Source of the DNA: Candidatus Komeilibacteria bacterium | GTDB lineage: Bacteria > Patescibacteriota > Patescibacteriia > UBA1558 | Length of the DNA stretch: 14,028 bases | Reading direction: 5' to 3' | NCBI GenBank assembly: GCA_024654345.1 | Contig: JANLIN010000007.1 | Span: 1 to 14,028 of the forward strand | Shown here: positions 1 to 5,728 of the stretch, piece after piece | Numbering within the stretch: the first letter of the stretch is position 1 | Layout: each line of letters starts with the position of its first letter | Translations under genes and position numbers: made by a program | Notes under the pieces: model-generated | What the model was told of the DNA's origin: nothing | Databases searched by the model: none | What the model saw: the letters and a program-made list of their open reading frames with translations, nothing else

Positions 1-857
1 TCTTCCAAACCATGACTCTCCAGTGACAAAATATTTACTTCATCCGGCGGTGTATCATCTCCCAGCCAATCACGACCGTTATCGACGCCAACGAGACTAT
101 CGTCATAAAAAGTAAAACCGACCGTATTCCGTAATCCACGCCCCACATAACCCAAAAATTTACCCTGTTTGCTGTATTTGAGGATGGTGGCCCGTCGATC
201 ATCTTTCTCTTCACAGACATTACAGCTAGACCCGACGGAAATATATAAATTCTCATCCGGTCCTATCTCCACAGTGCGTGTAAAATGGCCCCCATCATTA
301 GGCAAATCAGGTATTACCGTTCGTGGATTTTCAAAATCTCCATCAGCGTCACCTTCAAAAACTATAATTCTATGTTCTTCAGCGATATAAAGATCCCCAT
401 TATCCCAGGCTAGGCCATGCGGTCGCTGTAATGATTCTACCACCACGTCAATTTTGTCTACCACACCATCTTTATCCTGATCACGCAGTAGTAGCACGCG
501 GCCGCGCTTATCTGTTACAAAAACTTTTTCCTCATCAACCACTGCCATAAAACGAGCTTCTCCCAAACCGGCGGCATAGACACTGATCGTCATATTTGGC
601 GGCACGTTTAAGCTTTTGTCTTTTGGTACCATATCAACATACTGGGCCGGGACAACCAATTTTTTTGATTGTAAATTCTGCCACTGGCTCAACTCTTCAT
701 TATCCCCTGGTACTTGATTGCTGTTATTGTCATTTATAACAACCGGATCGACCGTTGTCGTCAAGAAACTCGTATTTTTCCTCACAAAATTCAGACCAAT
801 TAAAACAGCGCTGATTACGACTATTGTTATAATAATAATTACTACTTTCTTTGACAT
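1..857 (-). CDS. Membrane-anchored sorbosone/glucose dehydrogenase-like beta-propeller protein, C-terminus cut by window edge
   Basis: I read this partial gene directly: 285 codons from an ATG at 857-855 to the window edge, with no stop. Residues 4-22 are a hydrophobic stretch (KKVVIIIITIVV), a signal anchor or signal peptide, followed by a polar linker to about 60. From about 85 the sequence resembles the PQQ-dependent sugar dehydrogenase / L-sorbosone dehydrogenase beta-propeller family: RPHGLAW (145-151), GGHFTRTVEIGPDENLYISVG (189-209, with the family's active-site-type His at 191), SSCNVCEE with a CxxC pair (210-217), GLRNTVGF (241-248) and DNGRDWLGDDTPPDEVN (259-275). An Asp-rich loop, DQDKDGVVD (126-134), could bind calcium. 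It should act outside the membrane, perhaps oxidising a sugar or aldose. Many family members are only propeller-fold relatives, so PQQ use and substrate are unproven. It lies 69 bases downstream of the nuclease on the same strand. No clear ribosome binding site is visible. Confidence 0.82.
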   Translation of the reverse strand, partial: MSKKVVIIIITIVVISAVLIGLNFVRKNTSFLTTTVDPVVINDNNSNQVPGDNEELSQWQNLQSKKLVVPAQYVDMVPKDKSLNVPPNMTISVYAAGLGEARFMAVVDEEKVFVTDKRGRVLLLRDQDKDGVVDKIDVVVESLQRPHGLAWDNGDLYIAEEHRIIVFEGDADGDFENPRTVIPDLPNDGGHFTRTVEIGPDENLYISVGSSCNVCEEKDDRRATILKYSKQGKFLGYVGRGLRNTVGFTFYDDSLVGVDNGRDWLGDDTPPDEVNILSLESHGLE

Positions 858-926
858 TAGGCTAATAGTAAATGACAAAAGTTAAAGCAGACTTAAGTGG
901 CCAGAGGTTTATTCATACCATATCTG

Positions 927-1688
927 TCAAGACGAACTTATCTCCAGTTCCTGAGACGCGCTCCGATAGGCACAATAGTCACAATCTTTACCGGCCGGCG
1001 GAATAATATCATCATCCAAACACTTCTTTATATCCATCAGAGTCGACTCCACCCAGTCCGCCTGACCGACGTAGGGAATAATTTTTACATCGAATTCTAG
1101 TTTAGCGTCAAAAGCTTCCTTGTCTGTATCGCCATTGCAATAGACAAAATAACCGGTATCAGAGACGGTCAGGCCATTCTGCCGCAATAGCCACTGGTAA
1201 ATCTCCATTTGACGCTTGTAGCCAATTTGCCAATCAGCATCCAGATTCACCTCTCCGGATTTACTGGTCGATTTATAATCAACCACATAAACCAGTCCAC
1301 TTTTGTCTACCCATAAATCATCGACCGCGCCGGTCACTAGAAGTTTCGTTGGCTGGTGATCAAACTGTACGCCGACAAAATTCTCCCGCCACTGGTCTAT
1401 AAGCTGGTGTTGAAGGGGAATCAGATCAAGACCATAAGTTTCCATCAAAGGATGACGGTTGCCAGCCACTCGGTGCGTATCAAATTCTTTCTTCAATAGG
1501 GTATCAACGGCTGTATTTAGGTTGAAGGGATATCCCGGCGGTCTCCCCACCCCCAGACGCCGATCCAAATAAAAGCAACGAGCGCACTCCAAAAAGAGAT
1601 CTATTTTACTCCGACTGATCTTGAATGAAGTCGCCAGGCCCGGAATATATCTATTCTTAGAACGCTTGGCATTGTAATATTGACTCAT
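927..1688 (-). CDS. Standalone PD-(D/E)XK (RecB/Cas4-like) nuclease, 253 aa
   Basis: A compact single-domain nuclease of the PD-(D/E)XK superfamily (PDDEXK_1 type). The core motifs are visible in order: GAVDD with metal-ligand candidate D123, VVDYK with D137 and K139 forming the D-x-K motif, and Q160-MEI-Y164, the QxxxY motif of RecB/AddB/Cas4 relatives. Cysteines C35 and C38 near the N-terminus (ECARCF) and C223, C236 and C239 near the end (KDCDYC) are placed like the Fe-S cluster ligands of Cas4 and AddB, so an iron-sulfur cluster is plausible. There is no helicase domain and no cas1/cas2 nearby, so it is not called Cas4. It probably cuts or resects DNA during repair or DNA uptake; the substrate is unknown. 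The ATG at 1688 is the only reasonable start, because an in-frame TAA lies five codons upstream. An AGGAGG (1714-1709) sits 20 bases before it, too far for normal use, and can pair with TCCTCC at 1740-1735. It shares the intergenic region with the divergent small-RNA/peptide unit. Confidence 0.85.
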   Translation of the reverse strand: MSQYYNAKRSKNRYIPGLATSFKISRSKIDLFLECARCFYLDRRLGVGRPPGYPFNLNTAVDTLLKKEFDTHRVAGNRHPLMETYGLDLIPLQHQLIDQWRENFVGVQFDHQPTKLLVTGAVDDLWVDKSGLVYVVDYKSTSKSGEVNLDADWQIGYKRQMEIYQWLLRQNGLTVSDTGYFVYCNGDTDKEAFDAKLEFDVKIIPYVGQADWVESTLMDIKKCLDDDIIPPAGKDCDYCAYRSASQELEISSS

Positions 1689-1777
1689 AGAATAAGTAAA
1701 TTATTAATCCTCCTGTTTTTACTATACACCATTGGGAGGAGTTATTCACTGTTGATTATTTTCTTTTACCATAGAAG

Positions 1778-1786
1778 TGATATAAT
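1778..1786 (+). promoter_or_regulatory. Extended -10 promoter of the structured RNA / lysine-rich peptide unit
   Basis: TGATATAAT is a perfect TATAAT (1781-1786) preceded by the TGn extended -10 element. A -35 box is weak (TTTTCT at 1759-1764, spacer 16), which the extended -10 can compensate. The expected start point, 6-7 bases downstream, falls on G1793, exactly the first base of the long end-closing helix described below. Confidence 0.65.
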
Positions 1787-1792
1787 TCTAGG

Positions 1793-1816
1793 GTAGTCTT
1801 TTATCAACTGACGAGT
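1793..1816 (+). repeat. Left arm of 24-nt inverted repeat
   Basis: Outer block GTAGTCT (1793-1799), middle block TTAT (1801-1804) and inner block AACTGACGAGT (1806-1816) are complementary to 2084-2061, with mismatches only at 1800/2077 and 1805/2072 and a G-U at 1801/2076. Part of the arm (1810-1816) is also complementary to 1865-1871. Confidence 0.85.
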
Positions 1817-1895
1817 CGCAACGACCGGTCACATCAATCTCCCGCGGGAGTGGTGACCAGCGGCACTCGTCCGACTGGGCAAAAGAGCTCAGACT

Positions 1896-1900
1896 GGAGG
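1896..1900 (+). promoter_or_regulatory. Shine-Dalgarno GGAGG for the lysine-rich peptide
   Basis: GGAGG followed by eight bases and then ATG at 1909 is ideal spacing, and it is one of only two strong ribosome binding sites in the window. This is the main reason to call the 22-codon ORF real. Confidence 0.8.
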
Positions 1901-1908
1901 TGGTATCA

Positions 1909-1977
1909 ATGGCAGCTAAGAAAAAAGCGGCAAAGAAGCCGGCAGTAAAGAAAGCTAAAAAGAAAGGAAAGAAATAA
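1909..1977 (+). CDS. 22-aa lysine/alanine-rich histone H1-like peptide
   Basis: This very small ORF runs ATG to TAA and reads MAAKKKAAKKPAVKKAKK followed by KGKK: 12 of 22 residues are lysine, nearly all others alanine, with one proline, one valine and one glycine. The composition matches the lysine/alanine/proline tails of bacterial histone H1-like (Hc1/AlgP-type) proteins, so nucleic-acid binding (DNA compaction or RNA binding) is the natural guess, although the peptide is far shorter than typical H1-like proteins. The case for translation is the perfect GGAGG eight bases upstream, a dedicated extended -10 promoter and a terminator. It sits inside an RNA whose ends pair with each other, so the peptide could bind its own transcript; that is inference. 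The alternative is a coincidental A-rich ORF in a non-coding RNA, which the ribosome binding site makes less likely. Confidence 0.7.
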   Translation: MAAKKKAAKKPAVKKAKKKGKK

Positions 1978-2060
1978 CTTCTGGCTAGCTTGTTTAAGAT
2001 TGGCAAAACTCTATCTTAGACCAGTTAACCCGTAATTATACCCGGTTGGTTTTGGCTTGA

Positions 2061-2084
2061 ACTCGTCAGTTAATAGCAGACTAC
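2061..2084 (-). repeat. Right arm of 24-nt inverted repeat
   Basis: Complement of 1793-1816 (inner block ACTCGTCAGTT at 2061-2071, outer block AGACTAC at 2078-2084). The arm ends four bases before the terminator stem. AATTC occurs just outside the right arm (2085-2089) and also near the left arm (1784-1788, four bases away), which is only weak evidence of a target-site duplication. Confidence 0.85.
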
Positions 2085-2088
2085 AATT

Positions 2089-2139
2089 CCCAGCTCCTCC
2101 CACCAGCCATAGGCTGGCACGGCGAAGAGCTGGGTTTTT
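2089..2139 (+). terminator. Intrinsic terminator of the structured RNA unit
   Basis: CCCAGCTC (2089-2096) pairs with GAGCTGGG (2127-2134), followed at once by five Ts (2135-2139). The loop region carries a second stem, CCAGCC/GGCTGG (2103-2108 with 2112-2117, loop ATA). The orientation fits only the plus-strand unit, since there is no T-run on the other side. Confidence 0.85.
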
Positions 2140-2159
2140 AAAATAGAAAAAAGCTGTTT

Positions 2160-2666
2160 TTAAGGCTGGAGAATGTCCGAACGACCATTGACCATAATCT
2201 CCACGGTTTCAATAGCGGGAAATTGGCGCAGTGTATTTTCTATTTGTGCCCTTATTGAAGTGACTAAACAGGACCCCGCCACCCCAAAATTGAGTGACTC
2301 ATTAAAATCAACTCTGGCCACCCCCTGATCAATGGACAGGGAATTAAGACCCGTCCCGGGATTAATGTTGGTGTAATAGGCCAATTTTCTTTCCGTATCA
2401 TTGGGACCGGCCAATAATGCCTTCAAACTGGCCTCCGGTGCTGATGCCGCTTCGATATTGATTTCACGTGGCACGCCATGTGTTTGTTCACAGCTAATAT
2501 TGGAGCTGATTTGATCGTTGATAAAATGAACCTCAACGGTGGTCACGGACGGTGCTGTCACCTCACCTGCATCCGACTTCCGGCTTATCCACCAAAAAAT
2601 AGCCGTACCTATTAAAACCGCGGCCAATAATGCTCCTAAGAAAATAACCGTCCTATTGTTATTCAT
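2160..2666 (-). CDS. Membrane-anchored GerMN-domain protein, 168 aa
   Basis: Residues 7-27 form one transmembrane segment (VIFLGALLAAVLIGTAIFWW) after a short polar N-terminus, so the rest should lie outside the membrane. There is no lipobox cysteine. From about 44 to the end it resembles the GerMN (sporulation/germination) domain: a beta strand VEVHFIN, then LKALLAGP (81-88), SLSIDQGVARVDFNESL (109-125) and the C-terminal VEIMVNGRSDILQP. GerMN domains occur widely in non-sporulating bacteria, often near cell-wall functions, so the name does not imply sporulation. Two cysteines, C59 and C133, could form a disulfide; I recall the same pair in related proteins from Candidate Phyla Radiation genomes. 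It is transcribed alone, opposite to its neighbours. The ATG at 2666 is preceded only by a weak AAGAAG purine tract. Molecular function is unknown. Confidence 0.85.
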   Translation of the reverse strand: MNNNRTVIFLGALLAAVLIGTAIFWWISRKSDAGEVTAPSVTTVEVHFINDQISSNISCEQTHGVPREINIEAASAPEASLKALLAGPNDTERKLAYYTNINPGTGLNSLSIDQGVARVDFNESLNFGVAGSCLVTSIRAQIENTLRQFPAIETVEIMVNGRSDILQP

Positions 2667-2813
2667 AATTTTCTTCTTTAATTAGTTCAAAATCGTAAGT
2701 TCCCCCTGGTATCAATATATACTGTAGCAGTCCTGAAATATCTAGGCAAGGATCCGTCGCCCAAACTCCCCGACTCCCAGTCATAACCTATGGAATTCAT
2801 CTTAAATTTGTAT

Positions 2814-2819
2814 TATAAT
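2814..2819 (+). promoter_or_regulatory. Possible -10 box upstream of the antiporter gene
   Basis: A perfect TATAAT about 60 bases before the antiporter start codon, on its strand. No convincing -35 hexamer is found at 16-18 bases upstream. The rest of the 215-base gap (2667-2881) shows no gene or strong hairpin. Confidence 0.35.
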
Positions 2820-2881
2820 GTGTCTGCAATTCTCGTCCCGGCGATGAATTTTTATTTTACTAGTTATTAATCTAACAACCT

Positions 2882-4288
2882 ATGCGCTTCTCCAATAGTA
2901 TACTAAAGTGGCCGCTCTTTCAGCTGCCTAAGCAGTTACGCCGCTATCTTTGGCTGACAGTGGTGATGGCACCAGCGGCCCTGGCCAGCTCAGCCACCAC
3001 GAGCGAACATAACGCGGCTCTCACCTTCCTGTGGATTGCCGTCATATTGATAGCCGCCAAAGTATCCGGCCTGGTAGAAAAATGGGGACAGCCGGCAGTC
3101 CTGGGAGAGCTTGTCATCGGCGTCATTCTCGGGAATTTGACGCTCCTTGGTCTCAATCTTTTTGAACCCATCAAGACCGATCCGGCCATAACTTTCTTAG
3201 CCGAGCTTGGTGTAGTGATATTACTTTTCCAGATAGGGCTGGAGTCCAACCTGCGCGAAATGAAAAAGGTGGGTCTGAATGCATTCCTGGTGGCCGTTTT
3301 AGGGGTCATCGTCCCCTTTGTTTTGGGGACTTATATCGTCGGACCATGGATAATGCCAGACCTGACTAACAACGCCTATCTCTTCATCGGTGCGGCTCTG
3401 ACCGCCACTTCCGTCGGTATCACCGCCCGTGTTTTTCAAGATCTGAAAAAACTACAAACTCCGGAAGCGAAAATAGTTCTCGGAGCGGCTGTTATTGACG
3501 ATGTGCTAGGCTTAATAATCTTAGCCATCGTCTCAGCTATTGTTACAGTCGGTGGTGTCGGCTTAGGTGTCATCGGCTGGATTACTGCCAAGGCAGTACT
3601 CTTCCTTGTTTTGGCTATTATTCTCGGTCAACTTTTTGCACCGTACTTCGGAAAAATTATGGCAAAAATTCATAGTGGTAGTGGCACAAAAATAACGATG
3701 GCACTTTCTTTTGGGTTTACCTTCGCTTATTTAGCTCAATATATTGGATTAGCACCGATTGTCGGCGCCTTCGCGGCGGGCTTGGTACTCGATGCGGTCC
3801 ACTTCCGTCACTTCAAAGATGCCAATCTAGTCAACGACATTCGACAAATTACCCACACAGCACCCGTCGCTACAAAAGAAGCAGTAGCTGTCACCTTGGA
3901 CAAACACGCTCATCGTCACGTCGAGGATTTAATTGAACCGATTGGTTTTCTGCTTATTCCTATTTTCTTTGTTGTCACCGGTATGAGCGTTGATTTGTCT
4001 ACCCTTTTTGATCTCAACGTTCTGCTCATCGCTTTGATTATTTCAGCGGTGGCCGTTGTTGGCAAACTAGTAGCCGGTCTGGTAGCCGGACAGGCAAACA
4101 AGTGGATAGTCGGCTTTGGCATGGTACCACGCGGCGAAGTCGGTTTGATCTTTGCCATGATTGGCAAATCCCTGGGCGTCATCAACGACGAGATATTCTC
4201 CATAATAGTTATCATGGTCATTTTGACCACCTTGGCGACTCCGCCGATACTTTCCGCCTTACTCAAGAAAAATAGCGCCACCGCCTAA
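2882..4288 (+). CDS. CPA2-family cation:proton antiporter (Kef/NapA type), 468 aa
   Basis: An integral membrane antiporter exchanging Na+ or K+ for protons, made of about a dozen hydrophobic segments. Family landmarks include EKWGQPAVLGELVIGVILGN (66-85), a discontinuous-helix motif TATSVGITARVF (174-185), the tandem aspartates D206-D207 in GAAVIDDVLGLI (the ion-binding DD of electrogenic CPA2 exchangers such as NapA), GAFAAGLVL (295-303) and VPRGEVGLIFA (415-425). Residues 21-38 (RRYLWLTVVMAPAALASS) look like a signal peptide or an extra N-terminal helix. A loop at 310-350 is unusually rich in histidine. No RCK/TrkA-N regulatory domain follows, so a Kef-like gated K+ channel role is less likely than simple Na+/H+ or K+/H+ exchange; the ion cannot be decided from sequence. 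The ATG at 2882 lacks a ribosome binding site. Its stop overlaps the convergent hydrolase stop by four bases. Confidence 0.9.
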   Translation: MRFSNSILKWPLFQLPKQLRRYLWLTVVMAPAALASSATTSEHNAALTFLWIAVILIAAKVSGLVEKWGQPAVLGELVIGVILGNLTLLGLNLFEPIKTDPAITFLAELGVVILLFQIGLESNLREMKKVGLNAFLVAVLGVIVPFVLGTYIVGPWIMPDLTNNAYLFIGAALTATSVGITARVFQDLKKLQTPEAKIVLGAAVIDDVLGLIILAIVSAIVTVGGVGLGVIGWITAKAVLFLVLAIILGQLFAPYFGKIMAKIHSGSGTKITMALSFGFTFAYLAQYIGLAPIVGAFAAGLVLDAVHFRHFKDANLVNDIRQITHTAPVATKEAVAVTLDKHAHRHVEDLIEPIGFLLIPIFFVVTGMSVDLSTLFDLNVLLIALIISAVAVVGKLVAGLVAGQANKWIVGFGMVPRGEVGLIFAMIGKSLGVINDEIFSIIVIMVILTTLATPPILSALLKKNSATA

Positions 4289-4866
4289 CCGATCGGGCTT
4301 TCTATCTCAGTCAGTAAAAAATCTCTCACCATCTTTACTTCGGTAACTCCCTCGTCCGCCGTATAGTGGCCTTTATTCTCTTCCACTATGGTATGGGCGT
4401 TTAGATTCCGTAAAAAAAGATCCGCATTTTCGACCGGTACAAAAGGATCATCAGCGGAGAAAAAGCAGTACACTTGTCCGCATTTGTCACGCACCGCCTC
4501 AAAATCAATATCACTATTTAGCCACGGTGCCGCTATTTGCTCGGTCTCTTCATCTTCCAGATTTGTCAGGACTAACCACGGCGCCACCATAATGATTGTC
4601 CCTACCTTGGCCGTCGGGGGCAAACCCGCCAAATAGCGCATTATGGCCTGACACCCGATGCTATGACCAACCAGCACCACTGATGGATCAGGGGCCGGTA
4701 ATATTTCGTTGAGCTTCTGTACCCAGGCGTCGATCGTCGGCTTAGCCGGGTCTGGCATCGCCGGCACGACGGTGGGGATACCCTCGCGCTCCAGCTCCTG
4801 AGCCAACCATGGGTACCAATTTTGATCGGGCGTATAATCCCACCCGTGTATTATATAAGCTTTCAT
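4285..4866 (-). CDS. RBBP9/YdeN-like alpha/beta hydrolase, 193 aa
   Basis: A small serine hydrolase of the RBBP9 (YdeN) family, made of one alpha/beta-hydrolase domain with no signal peptide, so cytoplasmic. The start reads KAYIIHGWDY, the HGW oxyanion turn typical of the family. The nucleophile elbow is VLVGHSIGC (64-72) with S69; the acid is in FFSADDPFVPVE (D139 or D140); the histidine is H167 in NKGHYTADEG. Length matches the family (about 180-195 residues). Known relatives are serine hydrolases with poorly defined physiological substrates, so none is assigned. It lies 14 bases downstream of truB on the same strand and is probably cotranscribed. There is no visible ribosome binding site at the ATG at 4866. 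Confidence 0.88.
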   Translation of the reverse strand: MKAYIIHGWDYTPDQNWYPWLAQELEREGIPTVVPAMPDPAKPTIDAWVQKLNEILPAPDPSVVLVGHSIGCQAIMRYLAGLPPTAKVGTIIMVAPWLVLTNLEDEETEQIAAPWLNSDIDFEAVRDKCGQVYCFFSADDPFVPVENADLFLRNLNAHTIVEENKGHYTADEGVTEVKMVRDFLLTEIESPIG

Positions 4867-4880
4867 AGCTGATTTGATTA

Positions 4881-5627
4881 CTAGTCTATAGTATAGGGTC
4901 CCACGGCAGTCCGTCGGAGCCGCAATAAAATGCCGGCCCCCGTCAAGTCTTTGCCTATTTTATTAGCCAGGCACCGAATAAATGAACCACTACCGGCGGT
5001 AACTGTGAAACTGACTAAAGTATAGCGAGAAAAAGACGACTTCGTAAAGTATTGCCGCCAACCCTCCTTGATTTCACTTTGTCGCAAAGGGGCCGTGACA
5101 GTACTTAAACGATGTGTTATTTCTGATATCAATTCCGCGGTACTGATGGTTTCAACCCTGATACTGTTTATGTCAGAAAATTTATGAATCCTCTGCGGCC
5201 ACTCTTCTTCTTTCAGTTGGTTTTTCAGAAACCAATGGAATAGCGGGCGACCACGGAGCCGGTAAGCACTAAACGGCGGCAAGGGCATGGTAATTTCTGA
5301 TGGCAAATTATCTAAGTATTGCTCCACGCGCTGCGACTCGACGATCGCAGTTGTCTGATGTTTTATCTTGCCGAGTACATCAAAAGAATCAGTGGCGACA
5401 CCAAATAAAACAGTGGCTTCATATTTTTTTGTAAAACGCTGATAATCCTTTTGCCTATGCAAAGCCTCACCATGAATAATCAGCAACGCACCTTCCGCCA
5501 TCGGATCCAAGCGACCGGCATAAGTCATTTTAACATCTCGCCATTGCGGGTGACTTTCACGCCACGCCGTCAAAGCCTGCAGTGAAGTCAGGCCCAAAGG
5601 TTTATTCAATAAAATTGGCTCATCCAT
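4881..5627 (-). CDS. truB: Divergent tRNA pseudouridine(55) synthase TruB, 248 aa
   Basis: TruB converts U55 of tRNA to pseudouridine in the T-loop. Landmarks are LNKPLGLTSLQAL (7-19), the catalytic loop YAGRLDPMAEGALLI (36-50) with catalytic D41, KKYEATVLFGVATDSFDVLG, and a C-terminal TAGSGSFIRCLANKIGKDL followed by LRRTAVGPYTI. It departs from textbook TruB: the catalytic loop has GRLDP rather than GTLDP, the usual PPxYSALKxxG segment is PPFSAYRLRG, and the protein stops after the catalytic core, lacking the C-terminal PUA-like extension of the E. coli enzyme (314 residues). The middle (about 120-190) carries a poorly conserved insertion. The catalytic residues are intact, so I expect it to be active. 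The hydrolase gene follows after 14 bases. The terminator at 5691-5720 separates truB from the upstream membrane-protein gene, so it needs its own promoter in 5628-5690, where none is clear. Confidence 0.88.
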   Translation of the reverse strand: MDEPILLNKPLGLTSLQALTAWRESHPQWRDVKMTYAGRLDPMAEGALLIIHGEALHRQKDYQRFTKKYEATVLFGVATDSFDVLGKIKHQTTAIVESQRVEQYLDNLPSEITMPLPPFSAYRLRGRPLFHWFLKNQLKEEEWPQRIHKFSDINSIRVETISTAELISEITHRLSTVTAPLRQSEIKEGWRQYFTKSSFSRYTLVSFTVTAGSGSFIRCLANKIGKDLTGAGILLRLRRTAVGPYTID

Positions 5628-5690
5628 AGAAAAATTCTTTTATTTATGTGGACAGTTTAAATGAATCAGGAGTATCTAGCAAGATTAGAT

Positions 5691-5720
5691 ATAAAAAACC
5701 AGCCTTTCGCAAAAGACTGG
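5691..5720 (-). terminator. Intrinsic terminator after the small membrane protein gene
   Basis: On the minus strand CCAGTC (5720-5715) pairs with GGCTGG (5704-5699, one G-U) around a 10-base loop and is followed by six Ts (5698-5693). It lies eight bases past the stop of the 5729-6145 gene and ends the pcm-manC-mltG block. The plus strand also has a T-rich flank but no upstream plus-strand gene. Confidence 0.8.
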
Positions 5721-5728
5721 ATTATTTT

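Larger units (their letters stand above)
1793..2139 (+). ncRNA. Candidate structured, peptide-encoding RNA of about 345 nt with paired ends
   Basis: Promoter, RNA fold and terminator coincide. Transcription from TATAAT at 1781 should begin near 1793. Bases 1793-1816 pair with 2061-2084 over 24 positions (21 Watson-Crick pairs, one G-U, two single mismatches, no bulges), and an intrinsic terminator begins at 2089. Inside are a 5' hairpin, GGTCAC (1827-1832) with GTGACC (1853-1858), capped by CTCCCGCGGGAG (1839-1850); an alternative stem, GACGAGT (1810-1816) with ACTCGTC (1865-1871); a 22-codon ORF (1909-1977); and a 3' hairpin, CTGG+TTTAAGAT (1981-1984, 1993-2000) with ATCTTAGACCAG (2013-2024). 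The layout (closed ends, 5' domain, short ORF, 3' domain) recalls tmRNA, but no T-arm, CCA end or ALAA-like tag is present and the ORF has its own AUG and ribosome binding site. RNase P, 6S and SRP signature motifs were looked for and not seen. It could be an autoregulatory mRNA, a dual-function RNA, or a small element with terminal inverted repeats. I recognise no known family. Confidence 0.6.

Noticed and set aside
1788..2006. A 72-aa minus-strand ORF across the structured RNA region
   Set aside because: It is the antisense of the lysine-rich ORF (hence its phenylalanine/alanine-rich stretch), has no ribosome binding site, and opposes the promoter and terminator.
1793..2139. tmRNA, RNase P RNA, 6S RNA or SRP RNA
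   Set aside because: Length and closed ends resemble tmRNA, but there is no T-arm GGTTCGA-type sequence, no CCA end and no alanine resume codon/tag ending in LAA; the ORF has its own AUG and GGAGG. RNase P (GAGGAAAGTCC), SRP (GGAAGGAAGCAGCC) and 6S patterns were not found on either strand.
2944..3309. 121-aa minus-strand ORF opposite the antiporter, and a similar one at 3916-4281
   Set aside because: Both are antisense shadows of the hydrophobic antiporter coding sequence, with no recognisable domain or ribosome binding site.
4285..4288. Frameshift or fusion at the antiporter/hydrolase junction
   Set aside because: The genes are convergent and both have normal C-termini; the four-base stop overlap is ordinary in compact genomes.
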